This document shows positions 33,502 to 42,520 of a stretch of DNA of 64,000 bases, piece after piece. Source of the stretch: Butyrivibrio sp. (lineage in GTDB: Bacteria > Bacillota > Clostridia > Lachnospirales > Lachnospiraceae); assembly GCA_024694565.1 (NCBI GenBank), contig JAILJR010000192.1, positions 1-64,000 of the forward strand, given 5' to 3'. Below the pieces are notes generated by a model, which had not been told where the DNA came from, searched no databases, and saw only the letters and a list, made by a program, of their open reading frames with translations. Every line of letters starts with the position of its first letter. Within the stretch, counting starts at the first letter, position 1. Made by a program: the position numbers and the translations under genes.

Positions 33502-34350
33502 TTACGGAATACCGACGGGAGTCCCGGTAATGGTTTGTGATGCGGGGATGTAGTCATCGTAAGTGCTTTGCAGGTAACCGGTGGAACTGCTTATTGTGCC
33601 GGAGCTGACGCTTGCCGAACTATCGGGCGATAAGCTGACAGATATGCCTGTCGAACCCGCCGGAGTGCCTTGAAAGCCCTGTGGTGTACCTGACGAACCC
33701 ACAGATGTACCTGATGGACTTACAGGTGTGTTTGACGAACCCGCTGATATACCTGTCGAACCCGCCGTTGATGTGCCTGGCGTATAGCTTCCGGGATTTA
33801 GGGATGCTCCGCTTAGGGAATTGGCTCCTGTAGAAAGTGAATTGTCATAGGCCGATACTCCACCAGCCGCTCCCATGGCTCCGTCGTATGAGTCTGACAG
33901 GGAGGTGTCAGCTGAGTAGGGGTTAAAATTGCCTGTGGAATAATAGCCTGCTTCGGGGTTTGGATTTATGAGGTCCCCGACTATTGCCATTCCCGTTCCG
34001 GTAGGCTCCTGTTCAGAAGAAAGGTTCTCAGCAGCTGCCGCATCCACCTTATCTCCTGACTCGGTATTTTTCCTTCTTACTACAACTGCAGGTACACGCT
34101 CGGTCGGATCAAAAAAATCCGCATCAAGCTCAAAGCCGGACAGATTGTCTCCAATCTGGGTCGGGCTGAATTTACCGCTGACCTGCTCATCAACTGATAT
34201 TTCTTCTGTACTCTGAGGTCCGCTCTTATCTTTTCCCCCGCCAAACAGCGCCGAAAGCTTATCAACATTGGTGGCATATACAATGACAAGCACCAGTATA
34301 AAAGCACTGATGATCATCAGGATTGCCATCCTGAAAACCTTTGCATCCAT
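33502..34350 (-). CDS. Membrane-anchored Ser/Gly/Thr/Pro-rich protein
   Basis: A 282-residue protein with one N-terminal membrane segment (about 7-27) and a low-complexity extracytoplasmic part. Residues about 165-250 consist of loosely repeated units such as GSSGTP, GTSVGSS and STGIS, with about 27-30 bp DNA repeats (ACCTGTCGAACCCGC-like on the plus strand). Many Ser and Thr residues could carry sugars, or the tail could be a wall-spanning spacer. No catalytic motif is seen. It sits between rmlC and rmlA, behind a terminator-like hairpin. Function unknown. Confidence 0.75.
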   Translation of the reverse strand: MDAKVFRMAILMIISAFILVLVIVYATNVDKLSALFGGGKDKSGPQSTEEISVDEQVSGKFSPTQIGDNLSGFELDADFFDPTERVPAVVVRRKNTESGDKVDAAAAENLSSEQEPTGTGMAIVGDLINPNPEAGYYSTGNFNPYSADTSLSDSYDGAMGAAGGVSAYDNSLSTGANSLSGASLNPGSYTPGTSTAGSTGISAGSSNTPVSPSGTSVGSSGTPQGFQGTPAGSTGISVSLSPDSSASVSSGTISSSTGYLQSTYDDYIPASQTITGTPVGIP

Positions 34351-34360
34351 CTATTTCCCC

Positions 34361-34409
34361 AAACAGACCGGTCTCGGGTAATATGCATAAGCCCCTTAAC
34401 GGTCTGTTT
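34361..34409 (-). other. Leader hairpin before the Ser/Gly-rich gene
   Basis: AAACAGACCG (34361-34370) and CGGTCTGTTT (34400-34409) form a perfect 10-bp stem with a 29-base loop. On the minus strand it ends one base before the GGGGA ribosome site of the gene at 34350, so it may influence its translation or mRNA stability. Confidence 0.55.
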
Positions 34410-34452
34410 TTCATAACACACTTTTTAAATCCCCAAATCAGGACTTTCCGTA

Positions 34453-34477
34453 CAAAACAGGGAAAATCCCTCTTTTG
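34453..34477 (-). terminator. Terminator-like hairpin after rfbA
   Basis: CAAAAGAGGGA and TCCCTGTTTTG pair at 10 of 11 positions over a 3-base loop, 22 bases past the rfbA stop. The lower stem is A/U-rich like an intrinsic terminator, but the U-run is short, so read-through to the downstream genes is possible. Confidence 0.6.
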
Positions 34478-34498
34478 CACACAGAAAGCCAAAATTTA

Positions 34499-35368
34499 TT
34501 ACAGTCCGTTTGCCACCTCTACAAGGTAGTTGCCGTAGTCTGTCTTCATCAGCGGCTCAGCCAGCTTAAGAAGCTGCTCCTTGTCGATAAAGCCACGCTT
34601 ATAGGCTATCTCTTCTATACAGGATATGTACAGGCCCTGTCTCTTCTGGAATGCACAGACAAAATCAGATGCATCAAGAAGCGAGTCATGGTTTCCTGTA
34701 TCAAGCCATGCAAAGCCTCGGCCCATGGTCTCAACCCTGAGCTCGCCGCGGCTTAGATACTCGTTATTTATGCTGGTGATCTCAATTTCGCCTCTGGAAG
34801 AGGGCTTTACATTTGCAGCAATCTCAACAACCTTGTTGTCATAGAAGTAAAGTCCGGGAACCGCATAATTACTCTTTGGATGCTCCGGCTTTTCCTCTAT
34901 GCTGATTGCCTTGCCGTTCTCGTCAAATTCAACAACGCCGTAAGCCCTTGGATCCCTGACATAGTAGCCAAATATTGTAGCTCCGCTCTCTCTGGCTGCA
35001 ACCTCACGAAGGAGCCTGGAAAAGCTCTGGCCGTAAAAGATATTATCGCCAAGAACCAGCGCAACAGAATCACTTCCAATAAAATCCGCACCGATAATAA
35101 ATGCATCGGCAAGTCCCCTCGGCTTGTCCTGAACTGCGTAGCTGAACTTCATGCCAAGCTGCTCACCCGTGCCGAAAAGCTCCTCAAAGACCGGCAGATC
35201 CCTTGGAGTTGATATAATAAGCACCTCTCTGATACCTGCAAGCATAAGCGTTGAGAGAGGATAATAGATCATCGGTTTGTCATAAACAGGCATCATCTGC
35301 TTGGACATTGCCCTTGTAAGAGGATAAAGACGTGTTCCCGATCCTCCGGCCAAAATAATACCTTTCAT
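34499..35368 (-). CDS. rfbA: Glucose-1-phosphate thymidylyltransferase
   Basis: A 289-residue RmlA enzyme joining dTTP and glucose-1-phosphate to dTDP-glucose. N-terminal [18 protein letters not shown], then [26 protein letters not shown] near 108, [20 protein letters not shown] near 160 and [16 protein letters not shown] near 220. The start at 35368 has AAGGAG 6 bases upstream; 27 upstream codons of open frame lack a start site. It follows rfbB after 14 bases. Confidence 0.96.
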   Translation of the reverse strand: MKGIILAGGSGTRLYPLTRAMSKQMMPVYDKPMIYYPLSTLMLAGIREVLIISTPRDLPVFEELFGTGEQLGMKFSYAVQDKPRGLADAFIIGADFIGSDSVALVLGDNIFYGQSFSRLLREVAARESGATIFGYYVRDPRAYGVVEFDENGKAISIEEKPEHPKSNYAVPGLYFYDNKVVEIAANVKPSSRGEIEITSINNEYLSRGELRVETMGRGFAWLDTGNHDSLLDASDFVCAFQKRQGLYISCIEEIAYKRGFIDKEQLLKLAEPLMKTDYGNYLVEVANGL

Positions 35369-35382
35369 AGGTTGCTCCTTTC

Positions 35383-36468
35383 TTAGCGGTTTGAGTACAT
35401 CTTTTCGTAGTACTTCTCGTAGTCGCCGCTGGTTACGTGTTCCATCCACTCCTGGTTGTCAAAGTACCACTTGATGGTCTTGCGGATACCATCCTTGAAC
35501 ATGGTCTCAGGCTCCCAGCCGATTTCTGCCTTGATCTTGTCAGGAGCGATTGCGTAGCGCCTGTCATGTCCCTTTCTGTCTGCAACATATGTAATAAGGT
35601 CATAGTTCAGATGCTCTTTTCTCGGATCGGAATCATCCAGCTCTTCCCTGAGGATATCAATAATAGTCTTTACAATCTCAATGTTCTGCTTCTCATTGTG
35701 TCCGCCTACATTATAGGTCTCAAACAGGCGTCCCTTCTCCTGCACCATATCGATAGCCTTGGCGTGATCCTCAACATAGAGCCAGTCGCGGACATTCTTG
35801 CCATCACCGTATACAGGAAGCTTCTTGCCCTCAAGAGCATTGTGTATGATGAGAGGAATGAGCTTCTCCGGAAACTGGAAAGGTCCATAGTTGTTTGAGC
35901 AGTTGGTAATGTTGGCCGGGAACCTGTAGGTGTCCATATATGCCTTCACCAGCATGTCTGAGCTTGCCTTGCTTGCTGAGTAAGGGCTGTGAGGTGAATA
36001 AGGTGTTGTCTCATAGAAAAATGCTGTTGGATCATCATCCAGTGAACCATATACCTCATCTGTAGAAACATGGAGGAACTTCTTGCCCTCCTTAAAGGTT
36101 CCGTCAGGGAGCTCCCATGCCTTCTTTGCAGCATTGAGCATTGTAGCTGTTCCAAGAACATTGGTCTGCACAAACACCTCAGGGTTAACGATTGACCTGT
36201 CCACATGACTCTCAGCCGCAAAATGAACAACCCTGTCTATATCATTTTCTTCAAAAATCCTGTTGATGGCATCCCTGTCGCAGATGTCTGCCTTGATAAA
36301 CGTATAATTCTCTCTCCCCTCAACATCCTTGAGGTTCTCAAGATTCCCCGCATAAGTAAGCACATCAACATTGATTATCCTTATCTCGTTGTCATACTTC
36401 TTAAACATGTAATTAATATAATTTGACCCAATAAACCCAGCTCCTCCGGTAACTAAATAAGTTCTCAT
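35383..36468 (-). CDS. rfbB: dTDP-glucose 4,6-dehydratase
   Basis: A 361-residue extended short-chain dehydrogenase (RmlB). [12 protein letters not shown] binds [15 protein letters not shown] is near residue 85, STDEVYG near 133 holds catalytic Thr/Asp/Glu, and YSASKASSD near 165 holds the Tyr and Lys. It makes dTDP-4-keto-6-deoxyglucose. First of the rml set in transcription order (rfbB, rfbA, then rfbC after the Ser/Gly-rich gene). AAAGGA lies 8 bases before the ATG. Confidence 0.96.
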   Translation of the reverse strand: MRTYLVTGGAGFIGSNYINYMFKKYDNEIRIINVDVLTYAGNLENLKDVEGRENYTFIKADICDRDAINRIFEENDIDRVVHFAAESHVDRSIVNPEVFVQTNVLGTATMLNAAKKAWELPDGTFKEGKKFLHVSTDEVYGSLDDDPTAFFYETTPYSPHSPYSASKASSDMLVKAYMDTYRFPANITNCSNNYGPFQFPEKLIPLIIHNALEGKKLPVYGDGKNVRDWLYVEDHAKAIDMVQEKGRLFETYNVGGHNEKQNIEIVKTIIDILREELDDSDPRKEHLNYDLITYVADRKGHDRRYAIAPDKIKAEIGWEPETMFKDGIRKTIKWYFDNQEWMEHVTSGDYEKYYEKMYSNR

Positions 36469-36577
36469 CTCAGCTTTCCTTTCTGTGTTATTTTTTATGA
36501 AATAAAGTCCTGTAAAGACTCATCCACTTTGTTGTCTTATACCTGTGGATATGCTCGCAGGTGCTTCTGAAGCTGCT

Positions 36578-36630
36578 TGTTCAATATGCACAGCAAAAGC
36601 CATCCGGGCAGACTTTTGCAGGTCGGCTCG
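36578..36630. repeat. Short intergenic repeat, solo end type
   Basis: CAATATGCACAGC (36582 on), about 22 variable bases, GACTTTTGCAGGTCGGCTCG. It matches 8064-8116 and 531-574. It lies upstream of rfbB, 26 bases past the end of the membrane protein gene at 36656. Confidence 0.55.
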
Positions 36631-36655
36631 ATAAATTACCAAACTGCGCTTCTTT

Positions 36656-38185
36656 TCACTGACATAGTATATCACAAGACAAAGCGAGGTAAAAGAGTCC
36701 CATACTGTAGCACATATACCGGGGCTGCGGAAATATCATGGATCCTGTCACCACGCAGTTAATAAGCAGCCCGCTGATCACCACGAAGCTCATCACCAGA
36801 TATCTTCTGCGCAGCGTCGTAAGCTCTTTGTCCCTGCCCTTTTCATCAGTCCTGTAAAGCGCCTTTGTCCGCACAAGCAGCAAAACAAACACTACGAAAA
36901 ATATAATATAAATGATAAATGACACGCTGACAAGTACCCTTGGACTAATATTAGCATTCGAAATAACCATAGCCTTTAACAGATTTGCTGTAAAGACATA
37001 AACTACTCCCCCGTCTTCGCCTGAAGCTATTTTGGAAAAAGAATTCGACAGAAGCCTCTTAAACAGCTCTGCCTCCACCTCATTTTCCTTTATCATGGCC
37101 ATTGGCCCGGAAAGCCCCGGAAAGTGCTGTGAAACATACTCATCGCACCTTGGAAGAACGACATCAAAGCCTATAACATCATAGCTCTCCGCATAATGAC
37201 TTGCCATTGCGACCCAGTCCGAATTCAGGACATTTGACTTCTCCTTCAGCTCATAGCCCGGTGCATAATCAATTGTCAGCTTTTGAGAGACGCAGTCATT
37301 ATATATCTCAGAATAAAGAAGCGTGATTTCGGGGAACTTCTCAGGATCAGAATCCTCGAATATAACTGCATCCTGGTAATCTGCAGTATACAGGAGCGTA
37401 CAAAGTCCGCCCTTACTGTTTCCTGTGTGTCCTGCAAACACACCTCTCACAGCCAGATTGTAGGTGCAGTCAAGAATGTTGATCAGAAAGAATGCCACAA
37501 CTACCGCGATCGCTGTGTAACTGAATCTGTTCAGGGAACGGTATTTTTTAACAAAAAGATGCAGTACAAATGAGGTAAAGCCCCACATTATGAGCACTAT
37601 CAGCATCTGCTTTCGGATGCTCCCCATCAGTACCGCCAGAGCAGCAAGCTCAAGGCACTTCTTTTTATCATAATCATCAAAGCTCTTTTGGAGCAGCACC
37701 GTAAATATGACAAAGAGCGGCATCGCAAGTGACTCTGTCATTATAGCCTCTGAGTACATCGACCCTCTTCCTGCCACAAATCTGTTGAGGGCTGAAACTG
37801 CCACCTGAAGTCCCATGGCAATCGCCGATAATATAAGCGCCCTCTTATCTGAAAGAGCTCTCGCAGAAATGTCAAAGACATACTTTCCAAGCACAATTGC
37901 CGCAGCTATCCACAGAATGCTCTGGAGTATTATCGCTGCAGTCAGGTAGGCCGGCTGTCCGTAGGGCTGTGCCGTTATCTTCAGCATCTCACATATTTTT
38001 CTGAGCGCCAAAAGAAACAGTGGATAGACCGGCTCCCTGGAAAAATCCATGGATTCGTAGCTCGGACTGTCCACGCACCACTCGGGCCCGTCATAGAGCC
38101 CCACGCCAATATAGAATAATGTCAAGAGAGCAAAGGCAGGGACGTATGGAAACGTCCCGCCTTTGCTCATTTTTGATGAAACCAT
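36656..38185 (-). CDS. Polytopic membrane protein, GT-C-like
   Basis: A 509-residue protein with roughly ten membrane segments. The first extracytoplasmic loop has VDSPSY and FSREPVYPLFL, an acidic-loop layout seen in GT-C glycosyltransferases that use polyprenyl-linked sugars. A larger soluble loop of about 130 residues (about 245-400) lies outside, then three more membrane segments. No named family is certain. AAGGAG is 5 bases before the ATG. It separates the rml genes from the muramidase, and a 215-bp palindromic element precedes it. Confidence 0.65.
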   Translation of the reverse strand: MVSSKMSKGGTFPYVPAFALLTLFYIGVGLYDGPEWCVDSPSYESMDFSREPVYPLFLLALRKICEMLKITAQPYGQPAYLTAAIILQSILWIAAAIVLGKYVFDISARALSDKRALILSAIAMGLQVAVSALNRFVAGRGSMYSEAIMTESLAMPLFVIFTVLLQKSFDDYDKKKCLELAALAVLMGSIRKQMLIVLIMWGFTSFVLHLFVKKYRSLNRFSYTAIAVVVAFFLINILDCTYNLAVRGVFAGHTGNSKGGLCTLLYTADYQDAVIFEDSDPEKFPEITLLYSEIYNDCVSQKLTIDYAPGYELKEKSNVLNSDWVAMASHYAESYDVIGFDVVLPRCDEYVSQHFPGLSGPMAMIKENEVEAELFKRLLSNSFSKIASGEDGGVVYVFTANLLKAMVISNANISPRVLVSVSFIIYIIFFVVFVLLLVRTKALYRTDEKGRDKELTTLRRRYLVMSFVVISGLLINCVVTGSMIFPQPRYMCYSMGLFYLALSCDILCQ

Positions 38186-38277
38186 TTAATCTCCTTATTT
38201 AAACCGACATATCCGGTAAGCCTGTGTAAGCTTCCGGGGCCGTACGACCTTATCACCATAAACAGGTGATTTGAACA
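38186..38277. other. Leader of the membrane protein gene
   Basis: With the palindrome at 38278-38492 this fills the 316-base gap between the membrane protein gene and the GH25 gene. Apart from the ribosome site near 38192 I see no gene, promoter or terminator that I would defend here. Confidence 0.5.
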
Positions 38278-38492
38278 TCTGATGATGGCACCGGCGAAAC
38301 TCAATTTTTTAATCCGGCATGAACATATTTCACAAGCGGCTGAGTGGGTCTTTGTGCTCGTTGGCACTTAGGCACTGTACTTTAGTGCCTTAGTACCAAC
38401 GAGCACAACTCAGCGGTAGCGTCCCCGAAGCGATTGGGCAATATGTTCACGCCCTCGATACACTACAGGCTTTTACAGGTGGCATCATCTGA
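38278..38492. repeat. Large palindromic intergenic element, 215 bp
   Basis: The ends TCTGATGATGGCACC and GGTGGCATCATCTGA are an inverted pair with two mismatches. Inside lie GAACATATT/AATATGTTC, GCTGAGT/ACTCAGC and a 23-bp core pair GTGCTCGTTGGCACTTAGGC.. (38354-38376) against 38384-38406 with two mismatches. It carries no open frame. Its core resembles that of 9341-9544, and its two ends alone are found joined at 58936-59014. This is the structure expected of a non-autonomous palindromic element. Confidence 0.85.
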
Positions 38493-38501
38493 CTCCAATT
38501 A

Positions 38502-41500
38502 TCAGTTGTTGTAGAGAATATTCATATCAACATCTCCGGAAATACCTGAAACCTTTCCCTTTGATGTGTACTGCCACATGTCATATCTTGACTTGGTATA
38601 AGTAACTGATGCGGCATACTGTGCAAGCCAGATCTTGTAGTTCGTCAGCTCGGAAACATTGATCTTCTCGGTAAACCAGGTCTTGTTGGCATAGACGCCT
38701 GCCCTGTAACCGGCATTCTGGATTGTTCCGCAGAACGCTTTGATATTGGCTGTACGCTGGCTTACGCTTATGGAGTCTGCTCTTCCGTTGCTGGCTTCTA
38801 CGTCAAGATAGATAGGGAAGCTGAGGCTGTAGCCGCTTACCAGGTCAAGTACCATTGATGCCTCTTCAACTGCCTCAACCTCGTTGATAGCCTGTGTAAA
38901 GAAATATACACCAACCCTGAGTCCTGCGTTGATCGCCCCCTGGATATTTGTCCTGAACTTGGGATCTTCGATGAGGGCACCCTCTGAAGAGCCTCTGTAG
39001 CCACATCTTATAATAACAAATTGTACTCCTGAATTCTTAACCTTGTTCCAGTCAATGCTGCCATTCCATTTGCTGACATCGATTCCCATCGTTCCTGAAG
39101 CAGTGGTCAGAACACCATTTTTATCAAATGTGTACTTCGCTCCCTGAATTACCTGCTCACCCGTTACCGGTTTGCCATCCTTATCATAGTAATAGGTCTT
39201 GCCGTCGATGGTCTGCCAGCCTGTATACTTGTAGTTCGTTGAAGTCGAACCAGAGGACTTCTTGGTGTAGAACTTGGTTCCGTTGAAGTAGTCGTCAACA
39301 GTTGCTATTCTGTAGGTTCCGTCGGCATTTTTTACATAAACGGTATTTCCATCATTGTCCTTTAACTGGGTTGTATTGTCAATGATCTTTACACCGACCT
39401 TAGCATCATTGTAGCCGTCTGCGGAAACAGTGATCTGTGATATTCCAAGGCCGACTCCCTTTACGGTTCCGTCCGCTGCCACTGTTGCCACCTGGGTGTT
39501 GCCCGATGTGAATTTTGCTTTGATCGAAGAATCCTCAAGCTCGATCTTAACCGTTCTGCCCTTGGCAGTTGTAATCTCTGTCTTCTTAACCTTTATGTCC
39601 TTATCAGCCTTTTTGACAACTGTTACCTTTACAACCGCATCATTGTAGCCCTCTGCTGATACTGTGATATTTGCAGTACCCTCTGACATTGCAGCCACCT
39701 GGCCATTCTCATCAACGATGGCTACAAGCTGGTTGCTGGAAGTAAATGTGGCTGACTTAGGGCCTGTAACTGCAATGAAATCAAGTGAGCCAACTGTCAT
39801 CTTGAGCTGTGATGTGCTAAGGGACATGTTTGACTGGTTTGCATTGACAACCTTGACCTCAACCTCTGCAAAATGCTCATTGTCAGTATATACAATGATC
39901 TTTGTCTTTCCCTCTTTGTTGCCGCCAACCTGTCCGTCAGCTGTCACGATAGCTATGCTCTCGTCCTGTGACTGATAAATGATTGGCTTGCCGGCTGTTG
40001 CAGCAATCTTTCCTACTTCACCAACCTTAAGCGTAAGGCTCTTTGTTTTGCAGCTGAACGTGCCGTCCGTAGTCTGCTGAGTCTGCTGCCCAGCCTTCTT
40101 TACTGTGACCACAACGCCTGCATCAGCACATCCCTCTGATGAAACCCTGACAGCAGTCGTTCCCTCGGAAATACCTGCCACAGTTCCGTCTCCTGCCACC
40201 TGAACGATGGAATTATCTTCCGAGGAGAAGCTCACTGCACCGGGTGCAGAAGCCTGTATCTTACCAAATCCTCCTACTTCAAGTGTAATGCTCGTTGTAT
40301 CCAGCTGAATCTGTCCCTGTGTCTGCCCTGCGCCTTCTGCGTTTCCTGCATTTTGCTGGTTGTACAGTTCAACAAGCTGCTGTAGCTGCTCATCAGTAAA
40401 TGTTGCAACTGCCGGAGCTCTCAAAACAGCTTTTGCTATCGACGAAGCGGTAAATGCCCTGTCGTTTGACACTGTTCCTGTCTTTGCAGTCAAAACTTCA
40501 CCGGACAGTGCATAGTTTTTCATCTGAACAACTGTAGTAAAGGCACCGGTGCCATTTTCGCCGCTGCGCTCAAGCTTTCCGCTGAGTGTCGGATCAACAA
40601 TTGCAGACTTGTCTATCTCCTGGAACTCAAATTCACCCTCGCCTGCCACTGTTCCCTGTGTTGTGGGAGCAGCCGGTGTCGTCTCGGGCTGAGTCTGGGT
40701 TGTCTCAGGCTGAGTCTGGGTCTGGGTTTGAGTCTGGGTTTGAGTCTGGGTCTGCTGAGTATTCTCGGTCTTTGCAGGAGCTTCCGGTGTCTTTGTGCTC
40801 TCTACATACTCAACTGTATCCTTGAGCTGTGATTCAACCACTGTCTGTACCTGGGTATCTTCAGCAGCTGCATTTACCTCTGATTCCTTCTTGACCTCGT
40901 TGCTGACATCGACCTTCTTCATTGCCACAGTCCCTTTAACAGAAAGAGACTCGGTCCTGGTGTCCATTGTATAATTGGCATAATCTTCAGAAAGTGCCAC
41001 AGGAGTTATCTTGTATGTACCTGACGTGAGATTGTTCTTGTAGATGATGCCATCCATATCGTGGTCATCATAGGTAATTGTCGTCCCGTCAGGGTTAACT
41101 ACCGTCACCTCAAAGTGCACGCCGCTTATGAGCTTGCCGTTTGCGGCATTGGTGAACTTTATCTTCATGTCACTCTTTACGGATGTAAGTGAAACCTTAA
41201 CAGTGACATTCTTGTTTTCGTCCTCTTCCTCCAGCTCCCTTTCCTCGCCTTTAACCTCGGGAGTATCTGCTTCCTGAGCCTGCGCTGCAGCGTTTTCCTC
41301 AATCATCGCAGCGGCCATGGCTTTTGCACGCTCCGCATCGGCAATGGCTATAAGTCCGCTCTGTCCCACAACCTCAGAAACGCCAAAGGTCGACCCGACA
41401 TTGGAAAAAGAGCCCAGCTCTTCTGTCTTGGACAGCGCCTTTGAGTAAAATGAGAATGTGAAGATCGAGCCTGCCAGAAGCACAACTGCAACTGCCGCAG

Positions 41501-42251
41501 CAGCCCGCTCTACACCGGAGGAATTCTTTATGGCACCTATGATCCTTGCTCCAAGGCCTTCATCCGAACCATCATAGTCATCATAATCTCTCCTGCCCGG
41601 TCCATAGTCGTCGTAGTCATAGTCGTCATCATCCCGGTAGTCGTCATATTCCTCTTCATAATCCGGCTCATCACCGCGCTCATAGGCTTCGCGCTCCAGA
41701 TCCTCAGAGCTTTTTGTAAAGCGTCCCTCTTCCTCAAAGTCGCCATCCGCATAGCGGCTCTCCTCTTCGTCAGCATACTTCTCAGAGTCATCTTCTGCAT
41801 ACCGCTCAGAATTGTCTTCAGCATACCTTTCTGAATCCACTTCCGCATACTGCCTGGTGTCGTCTTCAGCATACCCATCAGAGACCCCTGCGGCATAACG
41901 CCCGTCTTCCTCATATGAGTACTGCCCGGCCCTGCCATTATCAGGGTCGTCTTCATAGCGCTCGCTCACGGCATCTCTATTATCATCATAATAATTCCCG
42001 CTCGCAGCGTTATCAGAGTCATCATCGTAACGCTCATCCGGGATATCACCGGGATCGTCAGAGTGGTCAGCTTCTCTGTCATATGCATTATGACCGGCCT
42101 CTACATCTCCCCCGACATAGTCGTCATCCTCTGCATAAGCTTTGTCACCGCACTCGTCATCGTCGTCATATTCAAGATCGAGGTCAATGATGTCCTCATC
42201 AACCATTTGACTCTTAACCTTCTTTCCAAACAGATTGATACTTTTTTTCAT
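38502..42251 (-). CDS. GH25 muramidase with Ig-like domains and acidic N-terminal region
   Basis: A 1249-residue protein. Residues about 1-240 are extremely rich in Asp, Glu, Tyr and Ser, with an eight-residue repeat of the type RYAEDDSE. One membrane segment follows (about 248-270), so this acidic part should be cytoplasmic. Outside come a Glu-rich helix, a CNA-B-like or Ig-like region (about 340-450), a Gln-Thr repeat spacer, four bacterial Ig-like (Big2) domains (about 670-1000), a tryptophan/tyrosine cell-wall-binding-like repeat (WQTIDGKTYYYDKDGKP) and the C-terminal GH25 domain (about 1065-1249: IDVSKWNGSIDW, LDVEAS, GDVDMN) with its acidic residues intact. It cleaves the MurNAc-GlcNAc bond. 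GGGGAC precedes the ATG at 42251. Confidence 0.9.
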   Translation of the reverse strand: MKKSINLFGKKVKSQMVDEDIIDLDLEYDDDDECGDKAYAEDDDYVGGDVEAGHNAYDREADHSDDPGDIPDERYDDDSDNAASGNYYDDNRDAVSERYEDDPDNGRAGQYSYEEDGRYAAGVSDGYAEDDTRQYAEVDSERYAEDNSERYAEDDSEKYADEEESRYADGDFEEEGRFTKSSEDLEREAYERGDEPDYEEEYDDYRDDDDYDYDDYGPGRRDYDDYDGSDEGLGARIIGAIKNSSGVERAAAAVAVVLLAGSIFTFSFYSKALSKTEELGSFSNVGSTFGVSEVVGQSGLIAIADAERAKAMAAAMIEENAAAQAQEADTPEVKGEERELEEEDENKNVTVKVSLTSVKSDMKIKFTNAANGKLISGVHFEVTVVNPDGTTITYDDHDMDGIIYKNNLTSGTYKITPVALSEDYANYTMDTRTESLSVKGTVAMKKVDVSNEVKKESEVNAAAEDTQVQTVVESQLKDTVEYVESTKTPEAPAKTENTQQTQTQTQTQTQTQTQPETTQTQPETTPAAPTTQGTVAGEGEFEFQEIDKSAIVDPTLSGKLERSGENGTGAFTTVVQMKNYALSGEVLTAKTGTVSNDRAFTASSIAKAVLRAPAVATFTDEQLQQLVELYNQQNAGNAEGAGQTQGQIQLDTTSITLEVGGFGKIQASAPGAVSFSSEDNSIVQVAGDGTVAGISEGTTAVRVSSEGCADAGVVVTVKKAGQQTQQTTDGTFSCKTKSLTLKVGEVGKIAATAGKPIIYQSQDESIAIVTADGQVGGNKEGKTKIIVYTDNEHFAEVEVKVVNANQSNMSLSTSQLKMTVGSLDFIAVTGPKSATFTSSNQLVAIVDENGQVAAMSEGTANITVSAEGYNDAVVKVTVVKKADKDIKVKKTEITTAKGRTVKIELEDSSIKAKFTSGNTQVATVAADGTVKGVGLGISQITVSADGYNDAKVGVKIIDNTTQLKDNDGNTVYVKNADGTYRIATVDDYFNGTKFYTKKSSGSTSTNYKYTGWQTIDGKTYYYDKDGKPVTGEQVIQGAKYTFDKNGVLTTASGTMGIDVSKWNGSIDWNKVKNSGVQFVIIRCGYRGSSEGALIEDPKFRTNIQGAINAGLRVGVYFFTQAINEVEAVEEASMVLDLVSGYSLSFPIYLDVEASNGRADSISVSQRTANIKAFCGTIQNAGYRAGVYANKTWFTEKINVSELTNYKIWLAQYAASVTYTKSRYDMWQYTSKGKVSGISGDVDMNILYNN
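40684..40755. repeat. Simple repeat coding a Gln-Thr spacer
   Basis: Units of GAGTCTGGGT(T/C)T type, 6 and 12 bp, repeated about ten times. On the coding strand this gives a run of Gln-Thr pairs with PETT units in the GH25 protein. Such tracts can change length by slippage in steps that keep the frame. Confidence 0.8.
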
Positions 42252-42370
42252 AACGTCCCCATTTCCTTCAGTGAAACCGAACAATACACTAACATCAACA
42301 TGTAGTAAATACTCGCAAATCCGCTCTAAATCTAGTAATACAGACTTATTCTATACTACATCTTAATGTG

Positions 42371-42399
42371 ATAATAACATTTAAATTGTATACATTCAA
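42371..42399 (-). promoter_or_regulatory. Promoter of the GH25 gene
   Basis: On the minus strand TTGAAT (42394-42399), 17-base spacer, TATTAT (42371-42376). It gives a leader of about 115 bases. The surrounding 42252-42464 is AT-rich and holds no gene. Confidence 0.68.
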
Positions 42400-42464
42400 C
42401 CTATTTCATGAAAAATTGAATTAATTTTCAGAAAACTGTCACATGTGTCACATGAATAAAATTA

Positions 42465-42508
42465 GCTATGCGGCAGTCAAAAATAAACAAACAAGACTAC
42501 CGCATAGC
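42465..42508 (-). terminator. Terminator after the SGNH-like gene
   Basis: GCTATGCGG and CCGCATAGC with inner GACT/AGTC pairing form a long stem, followed on the minus strand by TAATTTTATT. It begins 12 bases after the stop codon at 42521 and separates that gene from the GH25 promoter. Confidence 0.75.
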
Positions 42509-42520
42509 TTCTGCCATCAT

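Noticed and set aside
38278-38492. Insertion sequence with transposase
   Set aside because: The inverted ends are present but there is no open frame of useful length inside.
40684-40755. Sequencing error in the Gln-Thr tract
   Set aside because: The frame is maintained on both sides, so the simple repeat is probably real.
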